From Sulfuricurvum sp. (GTDB lineage Bacteria; Campylobacterota; Campylobacteria; Campylobacterales; Sulfurimonadaceae): 64,000 bases of DNA. The stretch spans positions 62,001 to 126,000 of the forward strand of contig JAUYUB010000001.1 of assembly GCA_030692765.1 (NCBI GenBank). Reading direction: 5' to 3'. Numbering within the stretch: the first letter of the stretch is position 1; the number at the start of each line of letters is the position of its first letter. Shown here piece after piece: positions 41,206 to 50,519 of the stretch. The position numbers were made by a program, and so were the translations under genes. Below the pieces are notes generated by a model. The model did no database searches and had not been told where the DNA came from. It worked only from the letters and a program-made list of their open reading frames with translations.

Positions 41206-42277
41206 TGAGCAAAAACAGCGTTTGTATGGCCGGTGCTTTTTCTATTTTAAAATAGCCGTCGCTTAAAATCACGGCAAGGTTTTTTTCACCTGCATGCGTG
41301 TTTAAATATTCCAAAACAGGTTCAAACTGCGTACCTCCGTTGCCTTTGGCAAAGACAACTTTGGGACAGATATCTTGCGCATTATAAGTAACCATTTCGT
41401 CATAGGCCACTTGCTCATCAAAAGGGATGACACTCACCTCAAAATCATGCCCCAAACGCAATATCCCATCAATAATCCCTAAAAATTTTCCAAATACATC
41501 GGAAGTGATACTCATAGATCGATCCAGAAAGATAAAGATGCTCAGGCGGTTTTTATCATAACGGTAACCGGGGAGATAAAGTTCTTGATGAATAAAACGG
41601 CGATTGGGTCTGGAAAAATCGCTTTGTTTATCAAAAAAGCTCTCACTCATATAGGTGTGCAAAATGGTGGCAAGATCAACAGTCGGTTTCGTGATCTCAT
41701 CAAACATCTCCAGCAAAGAGGCAGGAATATTCCCCTGTTTGCGTGCCGCACCCATCGCTTGAACAATGAGTGCGTCGATCTCTTCTTCGGCGACTTTGGT
41801 ATCACCTTCGTTTTCGATAATATCCATCTTTTGCAGTGTTGGATTGTCCTCGCTCGGTACACCTTCCCCTTCATTGCTTTCGCGATACAGAGCATGGTAG
41901 ACCTCTTCGACACTTTTGTCACGAAAAGATTCAATCACCATCGCATCATCATCGGCACATCCTACGCGCTGAAAATCCCCCAACAGTAATCCAATAACGA
42001 TATCACAGCTGCGATTCCACGTAGGGTTATCGCGTCCACGCATACGAAAGGGGTGTTTAAGCAGGATATGCAGCAGTACATGAGCATACAGGTATTTTAG
42101 TTTTGCATCATCCATCCCCCCTGCTTTGCTCTCATCGATTCGTATCGTTGAACCGTCTGTCTCAAAAAGCATATGTCTATTTTCAAATGCTATATGAGGG
42201 ATAGAAAGGGCTAAAACACTTAAAAAAGGGTGGTCAAAGAGAAACTGAACCCGTATTTTTTCTAGACGGTTTTTAAT
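41144..42277 (-). CDS. VWA-domain protein (module B), probable AUU start
   Basis: VWA with FLDRSMSITSD, GNGGTQFEP, LSDGYF; open frame extends upstream of ATG 42172 to ATT at 42277 (IKNRLEKIRVQFLFDHPFLSVLALSIPHIAFENRH) preceded by AAGGA. Confidence 0.75.
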   Translation of the reverse strand: MKNRLEKIRVQFLFDHPFLSVLALSIPHIAFENRHMLFETDGSTIRIDESKAGGMDDAKLKYLYAHVLLHILLKHPFRMRGRDNPTWNRSCDIVIGLLLGDFQRVGCADDDAMVIESFRDKSVEEVYHALYRESNEGEGVPSEDNPTLQKMDIIENEGDTKVAEEEIDALIVQAMGAARKQGNIPASLLEMFDEITKPTVDLATILHTYMSESFFDKQSDFSRPNRRFIHQELYLPGYRYDKNRLSIFIFLDRSMSITSDVFGKFLGIIDGILRLGHDFEVSVIPFDEQVAYDEMVTYNAQDICPKVVFAKGNGGTQFEPVLEYLNTHAGEKNLAVILSDGYFKIEKAPAIQTLFLLSEKKNIKRFESYGDVIYFEL

Positions 42278-42308
42278 GGGGAAATCCTTGAATTATTTAT
42301 CCATAAAA

Positions 42309-42324
42309 TGCAATTATTGTGCTA
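42309..42324 (-). promoter_or_regulatory. sigma54-like -24/-12 of module B VWA operon
   Basis: TAGCACAATAATTGCA. Confidence 0.7.
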
Positions 42325-42379
42325 TATCCTAATATCCATACCTGTGAAATGTATCTAAGTCTCTCTTGAGTCTATTATG

Positions 42380-42395
42380 TCGTATAACTTATGCA
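42380..42395 (+). promoter_or_regulatory. Possible sigma54-like site for thioredoxin gene
   Basis: TCGTATAACTTATGCA; divergent from 42309-42324. Confidence 0.45.
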
Positions 42396-42428
42396 AAGTA
42401 GAATAAAGTCAAAATAAGGAGCTACAAA

Positions 42429-42884
42429 ATGGAAAGACTAAAAGTCGTTTGCCCCCATTGTCTGGCAATCAATAAGGTAGAAAATAAGGTAGAAAATGAG
42501 GTAACGAAAGAGGATGTTTTGTGCAGTTCATGCCAAAAGTCTTTATTGGACACAACACCTATTGAATGTGATACTGAGTCGTTTCAGGTACATATTTCTG
42601 AGAATGATATTCCGGTCATGATTGATTTTTTCTCACCAGATTGTGCATCGTGCATGAAAATGGCACCTGATTATGAAAAATCCGCATCCACCTTTGCTCT
42701 TGAAGTACGTTTTATCAAAATCAATACTTTGAATTATCCTGATATCGCACGTCAATACGGAGTCAATGCTCTTCCCACGATTGTCGCTTTCAAAAACGGT
42801 AGAGAGATGAATCGTTTTAGCAGTGCATTATCACAAGATCATTTGAGTATGTGGGCAGAGAGCTTGATACAAATGACTTTATGA
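42429..42884 (+). CDS. Thioredoxin 2-like protein with N-terminal Zn ribbon
   Basis: VVCPHCLAINKV...CSSCQKSLL; thioredoxin DFFSPDCASCMKMAPDYEK. Confidence 0.85.
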   Translation: MERLKVVCPHCLAINKVENKVENEVTKEDVLCSSCQKSLLDTTPIECDTESFQVHISENDIPVMIDFFSPDCASCMKMAPDYEKSASTFALEVRFIKINTLNYPDIARQYGVNALPTIVAFKNGREMNRFSSALSQDHLSMWAESLIQMTL

Positions 42885-43430
42885 CTCGATCCATTCTAGC
42901 AGAGCATCATGTGCCTCTTTGATCTGTAGAAACCTCTCTTGTGTACCACCTGCGTCTGGATGCGCTTTTTTTGCGGCTTTACGGTAGGCGGCTTTGATCT
43001 GGGTGATTTCCAGTGAACCGCTTATCGCTAGACCAAGCACAGTACGATATGCTACCAATTTATCAGTATGGTTGTATTGCTTTCTTTTGTTTAGTTTTTC
43101 AAGCTCATCGAAAAATTTCTGCTGGGATTTACGGCGTCTCATCATCGAGATTGCGAGGAGTGATTCGCGTTCCTCTTGCCATTTTTGTTTAGACATGACG
43201 ACACACTCTGCAAAGCTGATTTGACCACACGTGGTTAGTTCTTCAACCGAAAAAGGGCCTACCATCTGATAGGGAGATTCCAGCCACGCGACATTATCAT
43301 CTATTTCCATACGCCCGATGGTGACAAAATCGCGAATACCTATAGCACTGTTCCAAATAATCCATTCCACATCTTCAATCTCATCCATGTGCTCTCCAGT
43401 GGCAACTAAAAGGTTACTAGCATAATGCAA
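42879..43430 (-). CDS. J-domain (DnaJ-like) protein
   Basis: C-term LEITQIKAAYRKAAKKAHPDAGGTQERFLQIKEAHDALL. Confidence 0.82.
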   Translation of the reverse strand: MHYASNLLVATGEHMDEIEDVEWIIWNSAIGIRDFVTIGRMEIDDNVAWLESPYQMVGPFSVEELTTCGQISFAECVVMSKQKWQEERESLLAISMMRRRKSQQKFFDELEKLNKRKQYNHTDKLVAYRTVLGLAISGSLEITQIKAAYRKAAKKAHPDAGGTQERFLQIKEAHDALLEWIES

Positions 43431-43553
43431 AAGATGTACTATTACAAGAACAGATCAAAGAGAAATCGTGCTGTTGTACGCATAGGATTGACGGACTGGA
43501 TGAAGAAGATCTGAAGCGGATCCACACAAAACATTACATTTGTGTAGTTTGAT

Positions 43554-43569
43554 TGGAACACAGAATGCA
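43554..43569 (+). promoter_or_regulatory. sigma54-like -24/-12 for 43603 gene (canonical GG)
   Basis: TGGAACACAGAATGCA. Confidence 0.7.
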
Positions 43570-43602
43570 TTTGGTTCTGTGGAAAACCACAAGGAGTATA
43601 TT

Positions 43603-43788
43603 ATGGAGTTTTTTTGTCAGGCGTGTGATTTTGTGATTGATGTAGAGATGATAGCACAACTGGATGAGGGAAAATGTCCATCATGCGGTAAGCAAGAAGG
43701 ATTTGCTACCGTACCGAAACACTCGATGCCAAACAGTGCCAATACACATGTTTTAAATGATACGGATTTTTTAGAGCGGGATTTTTAA
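43603..43788 (+). CDS. Small rubredoxin/Zn-ribbon-like protein
   Basis: MEFFCQACDFVIDVEMIAQLDEGKCPSCGKQEGF: CxxC...CxxC. Confidence 0.65.
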   Translation: MEFFCQACDFVIDVEMIAQLDEGKCPSCGKQEGFATVPKHSMPNSANTHVLNDTDFLERDF

Positions 43789-44111
43789 ATCCTAGCCAAC
43801 ATGACAATCACAAAAGGTACCGGGCTTTTGGGAGCACCAGCTGCATCAAAAATCCCCAAAAAAGAGGTAGCAATTGCTTTTATCTGTGGTGCAGTGTATT
43901 CGTGTTCATATGAATCATCAAGAATTTCCATGATTTTATCAACAGCGATGTCAATACGTTCATTGTCGACTTCAGTAAAGCCCAATCCTTTGTCCCAAGA
44001 GCAACAATGGGGAAAAATATTAAAAGTCTCTGTGATCGTCTCATCATCTAAATCCTCAAGCAGTTTGTATTCACGAACAAAATCAATTACTTGTTTAAGC
44101 TTACAGACCAT
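43785..44111 (-). CDS. Hypothetical protein
   Basis: 108-aa ORF with sigma54-like site upstream. Confidence 0.55.
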   Translation of the reverse strand: MVCKLKQVIDFVREYKLLEDLDDETITETFNIFPHCCSWDKGLGFTEVDNERIDIAVDKIMEILDDSYEHEYTAPQIKAIATSFLGIFDAAGAPKSPVPFVIVMLARI

Positions 44112-44142
44112 GGTGTCTCCCTAATATTAATGTTCAACAAAT

Positions 44143-44158
44143 TGCATAAATCATGCGA
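44143..44158 (-). promoter_or_regulatory. Possible sigma54-like site for 44111 gene
   Basis: TCGCATGATTTATGCA. Confidence 0.5.
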
Positions 44159-44196
44159 GAGGGTCTATTTTTATTAGAATACTTTATGTATATCTT

Positions 44197-45210
44197 TTAA
44201 AGAATATAGTTGCCATAGCGCTGTATCCATTCATCAAACATCGGACTTGATGCAATGTTTTCGTCTTTGACAATCACATCTTTGATAAGCATTACTCCAA
44301 ATTCAGTAGGGAGTTTTTGGGAAAAGCCGAAAAGATGGGTCGTTTGCTCATCACTACCGCGATACAACTCTACCAATGCAGATACCAACGCATACAGCAA
44401 TGCCGGTTCACTGCGGTCAACTTGCGGATATTCTCCAGCATAGATGGCTGCAATGTCAGGAAGTTTTTCATACACCTTTACATACGACAAAAACTCTAGC
44501 CCAGCTGCGTAACCGATTAGTCCATATATAATAGGTGCTATGGCGGACGTATTGTCATTTGCTTTTAAAATATTGGAAAGCATATGATAACTTCTAGGGG
44601 TTGCAAATGCCGGATTGCTGTCATCTTCACTGACAGGCTCAGAGGTGAGTAAATCAGGGCGAAAACTCAAAAATCCGATGACAAACGGATGAAGTGACTG
44701 TCTAATTGCAAAGAGTTTAAAATCCTCAAATCGTGCTTCTACACTCAAATGGACCATACGGTTTGCCAATGGTGTGGGCAAACGAAATACGACACCGCGA
44801 TCGCTAATACGATTCCCAGCGCAGATTATACGCCACCCACGCGGCAGTTCATACTCTCCCATTTTACGATCAAGTACCAGCTGATAGATCGCCGCTTGTA
44901 CCGATGGCGGAGCAGAGTTAAGCTCATCGAGAAACAGTATGCCGCTTGAGTCAGGATCTTTTGGAAAAAAGACCGGTGCCATCCATACCGTCTGCTCATT
45001 ACGGATTGCAGGGACACCGCGTAAATCGACGGGATCCATTTGTGATAATCGTACATCCACCAACTCCAGTCCATGTTTGGTGGCAATATCGGCTACGATG
45101 TAGGATTTACCGATACCTGGAGAACCGTGTATAAAAACGGGGATATCTGTATTGATCAGTGTATCAAGATGCGTGTATAGATCTGTCGTTGTAATTGAGG
45201 GTGTCTTCAC
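44197..45210 (-). CDS. MoxR-family AAA+ ATPase (module B)
   Basis: VFIHGSPGIGKSYIVAD...DPVDLRGVPA...GILFLDELNSAPPSVQAAIYQLVLDRKMGEYELPRGW; close paralog of 28044-29039. Confidence 0.92.
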   Translation of the reverse strand: MKTPSITTTDLYTHLDTLINTDIPVFIHGSPGIGKSYIVADIATKHGLELVDVRLSQMDPVDLRGVPAIRNEQTVWMAPVFFPKDPDSSGILFLDELNSAPPSVQAAIYQLVLDRKMGEYELPRGWRIICAGNRISDRGVVFRLPTPLANRMVHLSVEARFEDFKLFAIRQSLHPFVIGFLSFRPDLLTSEPVSEDDSNPAFATPRSYHMLSNILKANDNTSAIAPIIYGLIGYAAGLEFLSYVKVYEKLPDIAAIYAGEYPQVDRSEPALLYALVSALVELYRGSDEQTTHLFGFSQKLPTEFGVMLIKDVIVKDENIASSPMFDEWIQRYGNYIL

Positions 45211-45542
45211 GCAGACGCCTCAGCGATTAAACACGTAAAACAGTGCTCTTGGTCATTGCACGAAGCGCATGCCGGTGCTACTTTTCCGATTACGTCATAG
45301 AGGAATTTTTTCCACAATTTCTCTTTAGGTTTTAAGTCTGCAAGATGAGGGAAATGTTGTTTCATATACGCACCCATTTGTGTACGGCTTTTAAATCCGA
45401 GATCTTGATACAGGTGATTCATCTCTAACGATTTCAATGCGATTAACGGGGCGATACAATAACGGGCTTCTTCATCAGCAGCGTATTTTTTAAGATAACT
45501 GTCAATCTCGTGAAACATAATGTCATGTTCTTTGCTTCTCAT
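45207..45542 (-). CDS. nifQ: Short NifQ-like molybdenum-supply protein
   Basis: MNHLYQDLGFKSRTQMGAYMKQHFPHLADLKPKEKLWKKFLYDVIGKVAPACASCNDQEHCFTC resembles the NifQ C-terminal signature. Confidence 0.75.
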   Translation of the reverse strand: MRSKEHDIMFHEIDSYLKKYAADEEARYCIAPLIALKSLEMNHLYQDLGFKSRTQMGAYMKQHFPHLADLKPKEKLWKKFLYDVIGKVAPACASCNDQEHCFTCLIAEASA

Positions 45543-45574
45543 ACTAATAACTCCAAGTAAACTGCTGCAGTAAG

Positions 45575-45590
45575 TGCATTTTTTATACTA
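45575..45590 (-). promoter_or_regulatory. Possible sigma54-like site for nifQ-like/MoxR B
   Basis: TAGTATAAAAAATGCA. Confidence 0.5.
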
Positions 45591-45598
45591 AAGAGTTG

Positions 45599-46828
45599 TT
45601 ATAACTCCATCTCAATTATTTTACCCATGGCAATCTCTGCAATCTCTCGACCAAATGAAATACACTCATCCAATTCTTCATCCGTCGGTATAAGTTTAAT
45701 TTTTAGCGGTTTAACAGGCACACGAAATTTTAGTCCGCGTAACCGTTCATACAGCATCTCAGGAGCTTCACCCGTCCATCCATAAGAACCGAAAGTTGCC
45801 CCGATTTTGCCAATACTCTCCAAATACGCCATACATGATAATAAATCCCATGCAGGTTTAGCAGCATCCCCATTTATAGTTGGTGAACCGATCATAATTG
45901 CATCGGATTCTTCCAATAAATCAATCATATTGCTCTCATCCAGCGATGAAAGATCATACATACTCGCTCGGATACCTTCTACACCATCAGCACCTTCGGT
46001 CACTTTTTCAGCCATCCTATGTGTGTTGTCATAACTGGAAATATAAAATACCGAAAGCATTTTCATCCCTAGCTCATTTTTGCGAAATTTTGTCTGTGAA
46101 CTCCATGATGCGTATTTTTCAATATAGTTCATCGGATTCGTCCGTAAAATAGGTCCATGCAATGGTGCGATAATATCGATGTCAAATTTACGGTAGAGCT
46201 CTAATGCATTGAGTACATACTGTTTAAATGGGCGCATAATATGATCATAATAATATTGAAAAGCGTACATAAAATCACCGACTTTATCATCAAATAGCCG
46301 TTCATCATAATAGTGACTGCCGAATACATCTCCGCTAAACAGCAGCTTATCTTCATGCAGGTAACTGCTCATCGTATCGGGCCAGTGTAAAAATGGCGTC
46401 ATCAAAAATTCAATCGTTTTATCACCAAGTGAGATAATCTTTCCGGTTGTGGCAAGTTCATAGGGAATATCCGCTTTCACAATCCCTTTGAGCATCATAA
46501 CTGCGCGTCCAGAGATAATAAGCTTTGCCTGCGGTGCACGTTTCATTAACTCAATTAACGCACCCGAATGGTCAGGTTCCAGGTGATGTAACACAATGTA
46601 TTTAACCTCATCATAGCTGCACACGCATTCCAATCTAGCAAAAAAATCATCCGAAAATTCTTTTTTTACGGTATCCATTACCGCAATCCCTTGCGATCCG
46701 CGTACAACATAACTGTTGTATGAACTTCCATTGGCAGTTTTCATAATAATATCAAAGGTACGGATTTTTGGGTCGAATGCACCGGTAAAATATACACCGC
46801 TTTTAATTTCAACTATTGCGGGAAGCAT
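45599..46828 (-). CDS. A-type flavoprotein (FprA/rubredoxin:oxygen oxidoreductase-like)
   Basis: YIVLHHLEPDHSGALIELM...TMSSYLHEDKLLFSGDVFGSHY; C-term flavodoxin VFYISSYDNTHRMAEKV. Confidence 0.92.
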   Translation of the reverse strand: MLPAIVEIKSGVYFTGAFDPKIRTFDIIMKTANGSSYNSYVVRGSQGIAVMDTVKKEFSDDFFARLECVCSYDEVKYIVLHHLEPDHSGALIELMKRAPQAKLIISGRAVMMLKGIVKADIPYELATTGKIISLGDKTIEFLMTPFLHWPDTMSSYLHEDKLLFSGDVFGSHYYDERLFDDKVGDFMYAFQYYYDHIMRPFKQYVLNALELYRKFDIDIIAPLHGPILRTNPMNYIEKYASWSSQTKFRKNELGMKMLSVFYISSYDNTHRMAEKVTEGADGVEGIRASMYDLSSLDESNMIDLLEESDAIMIGSPTINGDAAKPAWDLLSCMAYLESIGKIGATFGSYGWTGEAPEMLYERLRGLKFRVPVKPLKIKLIPTDEELDECISFGREIAEIAMGKIIEMEL

Positions 46829-46860
46829 TCGTGTCCTTCTAAACTCTTTTTAGACACAAA

Positions 46861-46876
46861 TGCATAAATTATTCGA
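46861..46876 (-). promoter_or_regulatory. Possible sigma54-like site for flavoprotein gene
   Basis: TCGAATAATTTATGCA. Confidence 0.45.
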
Positions 46877-46877
46877 G

Positions 46878-47195
46878 TTAGCCTACTCGTAGCTGTGTAC
46901 GTCCCGTAAATAATCGTAAAAAATCATAGATATCACTTAGGAAAAAAGCACGTGTATCTTGATGTTCAAAACGTTGCAGCCATGCTTTTTCCTGATTTAA
47001 CAGTCCTTTACACGGAATCACAAACTCCTCTTTTGGTAAAAGCGGTTTAAGTATACCGCAGTCATTGATTGCCATGATTACAGCATCAAACAACTCATCC
47101 AGACGGTCATCTTCATCGTAATGGTATAGCTTTCCATCCATTTTATAAAAGCGGTATATGGCCAATATCTCATGTGCCTTATCTATTTCATTCAT
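46878..47195 (-). CDS. Hypothetical protein
   Basis: 105-aa ORF overlapping ald. Confidence 0.55.
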   Translation of the reverse strand: MNEIDKAHEILAIYRFYKMDGKLYHYDEDDRLDELFDAVIMAINDCGILKPLLPKEEFVIPCKGLLNQEKAWLQRFEHQDTRAFFLSDIYDFLRLFTGRTQLRVG

Positions 47196-48289
47196 TAACT
47201 ATCCTTCCATGCCATATTATGGGCAACCGCTACGGCTTCATTGGTTATATGTCCCTCATACGTATTGAGTGCCCCTTTATAGAGTTCATTTTTCAATAAT
47301 AACTCCAAAGGGGTTGAGGCAATGATCAACGCATACGGCAAAGTCGCATTCGTAAGTGCCACTGTCGAAGTACGCGGGTACATTCCCGGCATATTGGCAA
47401 CACAGTAATGTACTATACCATCCACCTCAAATGTAGGATGGGAGTGTGTCGTTGCATGGGAGGTCTCAAAACACCCTCCCTGGTCGATGGAAACATCAAC
47501 AAGGACAGACCCTTTTTTCATACTGCCAAGCATATCACGGGTGATGAGTTTAGGGGCTTTTGCTCCTGGAAGCAATACGGTACCGATAACCAGATCCGCT
47601 TCTTTAATACTATTGGATATGGATTCATGAGTTGAGTACATCATACTCACTCTAGGGCTCATTACATCACGTATATAAGTAAGCCGTTCAATATTAATAT
47701 CAAATATTGTTACTTCAGCACCAAGACCTGCCGCCGCATCTGCCGCAGCTTTACCTGCAACACCCGCACCCAGCACAACGACACGATTGGTTTCAACACC
47801 AACCGCACCGCCTAGTAATCGTCCGCTGCCTCCGTTATAGCGGCCAAGATGAACAGCACCAAACAGTGTGGCCATCTTCCCAGCTATTTCACTCATCGGC
47901 TCCAATAACGGCAGTCGTCGTCCTACTTTTAATGTCTCATACGCAAATCCTGTGATTTTTTTCTCACATAACACTTGGGTAAGGCGTTTATCAGCGGCCA
48001 GATGAAGATAGGTAAAGAGTATCTGTCCCTCACGTAAACGATCGTATTCAACTTCAATCGGTTCTTTGACCTTCATGATCATCTCTGAGCGTGCATAGAC
48101 TTCATCAGCACTATTGACTATCTCAGCCCCGCTATCATGATAAGTACTGTCATCAAATCCGCTTCCTGATCCGGCACCGGCTTCTATTAGGACGCTATGG
48201 CCTGATTTAACAAGTTCTCTTACCCCTGATGGAGTAATACCCACGCGAAATTCATCTGTTTTGATCTCTTTTGGAATGCCTACTATCAT
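47195..48289 (-). CDS. ald: Alanine dehydrogenase
   Basis: MIVGIPKEIKTDEFRVGITPSGVRELVKSGHSVLIEAGAG. Confidence 0.95.
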   Translation of the reverse strand: MIVGIPKEIKTDEFRVGITPSGVRELVKSGHSVLIEAGAGSGSGFDDSTYHDSGAEIVNSADEVYARSEMIMKVKEPIEVEYDRLREGQILFTYLHLAADKRLTQVLCEKKITGFAYETLKVGRRLPLLEPMSEIAGKMATLFGAVHLGRYNGGSGRLLGGAVGVETNRVVVLGAGVAGKAAADAAAGLGAEVTIFDINIERLTYIRDVMSPRVSMMYSTHESISNSIKEADLVIGTVLLPGAKAPKLITRDMLGSMKKGSVLVDVSIDQGGCFETSHATTHSHPTFEVDGIVHYCVANMPGMYPRTSTVALTNATLPYALIIASTPLELLLKNELYKGALNTYEGHITNEAVAVAHNMAWKDS

Positions 48290-49515
48290 GATTTTCCTCC
48301 TATAGCCACTGCATACAGCAATGGATTATTAGACCACTTGGAACCTTCATCGTCATAAAAAGCTCCAATACCGCTACATCCGATCCCTAGATGTTCACAC
48401 GTCAGATAAATATCCTGTGCATAAATACCTGCTTCTATATGCAAGTGTGCTGTAAATTGCTGTGCATAAATTAATAATACCATATTTGCACCTGCAATAA
48501 AGCGCTGATCCAATAGCAAATGGATCACATCACTGCGATAATTTCCTGCCATTAAAAACTGACCTTCTCGATATGCTCCCAGTTGCATAGAATGTGCCTG
48601 TAAGATGACTGCAATGACTTCAAGCGATTTAGGAACAGCTCTACGCATCAAAATAGCCAGTGCACTGTCATCCATATTGGATGCAAAAAACTCTCTGGCA
48701 CTGCGTCTATGACGATTTAGACTAAGATAGTTGGGCCATTTGTTCATCTCATGATTTTCCAAATACAAGGGGGTATTTTTTATACTTGCTGATAATTGCT
48801 CATCCTTCATGATGTAATTTGTAGGAGCAACGTTCATCAATGCATTTTTTAACTCTTTTACAGGTCGATTTCCTATCTCTCCAATTCCATAGACAGTGGC
48901 GATATGTTCCTCATCTCCCATACCCATATTAAAATTCAACCTATTCCCATCATAATGAGACATTTTTGTCAGCTCTAACCCAAAATGTCGCACTGTTGCA
49001 TTCAATGCAGCAATCTGATGCCCAAGATCAAGGTAGCAATAACGCCAGGCACGTAATCCATATTTCCACGATGATCGAAAAGGGATAACAGATACCATCA
49101 CCATAAAACCGTTAAAGCGATTTGTTAACCCCAAATACGATTCTATACCGTCACCCTCGATCTCCTGTATTAAAACCAATTGCTCAGACAGAACATCTAG
49201 ATGATATATACCACATAATACTCCCGGGACATTACGTACTTGTACGTATATTTCCAAAGGCTGCAAATTTCCAGCAGAAGGAACATTAAGTTGATAGTAA
49301 GGTTTTTGGGCAACCGTACGCAGCGACGTAATGCATCGCAAATGTGATAACCATGATAAGGCCTCAATATCATGCAGTGAAATACGATAACAAAAAGGGG
49401 GATAGTGTTTAAAAAGTGAGGGTTGTGAATCCCACTCTAAAAAGGTCGTTCTTTGAGCGACTTTGAGTGGGCTGAGAAGGGTTTCTTCACGCACTGCGCA
49501 GCTGTCTAAAAACAT
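48286..49515 (-). CDS. SagB-type dehydrogenase (double nitroreductase fold)
   Basis: SLLTVAQKPYYQLNVPSAGNLQPLEIYVQ-type region and second half LSLNRHRRSAREF; start uncertain (ORF to 49578). Confidence 0.75.
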   Translation of the reverse strand: MFLDSCAVREETLLSPLKVAQRTTFLEWDSQPSLFKHYPPFCYRISLHDIEALSWLSHLRCITSLRTVAQKPYYQLNVPSAGNLQPLEIYVQVRNVPGVLCGIYHLDVLSEQLVLIQEIEGDGIESYLGLTNRFNGFMVMVSVIPFRSSWKYGLRAWRYCYLDLGHQIAALNATVRHFGLELTKMSHYDGNRLNFNMGMGDEEHIATVYGIGEIGNRPVKELKNALMNVAPTNYIMKDEQLSASIKNTPLYLENHEMNKWPNYLSLNRHRRSAREFFASNMDDSALAILMRRAVPKSLEVIAVILQAHSMQLGAYREGQFLMAGNYRSDVIHLLLDQRFIAGANMVLLIYAQQFTAHLHIEAGIYAQDIYLTCEHLGIGCSGIGAFYDDEGSKWSNNPLLYAVAIGGKS

Positions 49516-49921
49516 CGCGGTCACTGGTAAGCTCGATCGCACTGAAACCATCTTCGTTTTGAAGATCAGGGTTGGCATTCAACGATAGAAGCATTTTGAC
49601 ACATTGTGCCCGTGATGCCGAAGCGGCATACATCAGTGCCGTCGTCCCCTCTTCATTTGTATCATTGACATCGGCACCTGCTTCAATCAACAATCGAATT
49701 ACTTCCGGTGAATCCGCGTAACAAGCATTAAACAATACGCCGTTAAAATCGTTGTTCACTGCATATAAATCGGAACCCGCCTCGATGAGACGCGATACCA
49801 TCATTACATTTCCTTCCAGTGAAGCTAAAAGGAGCGGGGTGTTGCCATTAAACCCTTTTTGTTCCAAATCTTTACCTGAAAAGCCGTTATTAGAAAGCCA
49901 TGTCAAATACTGTTCTACCAT
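49487..49921 (-). CDS. Ankyrin-repeat protein
   Basis: NTPLLLASLEGNVMMVSRLIEAGSDLYAVNNDFNGVLFNACYADSPEVIRLLIEAGADVNDTNEEGTTALMYAA. Confidence 0.9.
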   Translation of the reverse strand: MVEQYLTWLSNNGFSGKDLEQKGFNGNTPLLLASLEGNVMMVSRLIEAGSDLYAVNNDFNGVLFNACYADSPEVIRLLIEAGADVNDTNEEGTTALMYAASASRAQCVKMLLSLNANPDLQNEDGFSAIELTSDRDVFRQLRSA

Positions 49922-49938
49922 AATATATTCTCCTACGG

Positions 49939-50493
49939 TTATACTTTCATCCAGTTCTCGTGTTCATGCCCTTTTTTCTTGAAATTAGCTGCTTTATCAA
50001 CCGCTTCAATGCATTTGTCATAATCCACTTCATCGGTGATCTCAGGAACTATCTCTTTATAGCTGATCATCCCCTCTTGATCGATAACAAAGACCGCACG
50101 CGCAAGTCTGTCTTTTAGTTTCCCATCACTGATCAATAATCCATACCGTTTTGCAAAATCACGATTGGTATCGATGACCACATCAGCCGCATCAATGCAC
50201 TCAGTGCTTACAAAATTGTTAACAAAATCTGCATCGTCTGTCGTAATCATGATGGTTTTTAGTTTTTTAAACTGTTTGATAAGATCATTAAACTTTTTAG
50301 CTCCCAATGAGCATACTTCGGTTTTAAGCGATGGAATCGCGATTAACAACTGTGCAGTAGGCGCGATCATACCAATAACGTTTTGACTGCCATCCAAAGC
50401 AGTAACACGTGCTGCCGGAGCCTCACGCCATATCGTCATCTCTTTTCCTTCCAAAGCTGTTGGAGTTCCATGTACGGTAATTTGCATTGTCAA
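49939..50493 (-). CDS. tpx: Thiol peroxidase
   Basis: IAIPSLKTEVCSLGAKKFNDL; STECIDAADVVIDTNRDFAKRYGLLISDGKLKDRLARAVFVID. Confidence 0.9.
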   Translation of the reverse strand: MTMQITVHGTPTALEGKEMTIWREAPAARVTALDGSQNVIGMIAPTAQLLIAIPSLKTEVCSLGAKKFNDLIKQFKKLKTIMITTDDADFVNNFVSTECIDAADVVIDTNRDFAKRYGLLISDGKLKDRLARAVFVIDQEGMISYKEIVPEITDEVDYDKCIEAVDKAANFKKKGHEHENWMKV

Positions 50494-50519
50494 TCCTTGT
50501 CGTGATTTTGTGACATATG

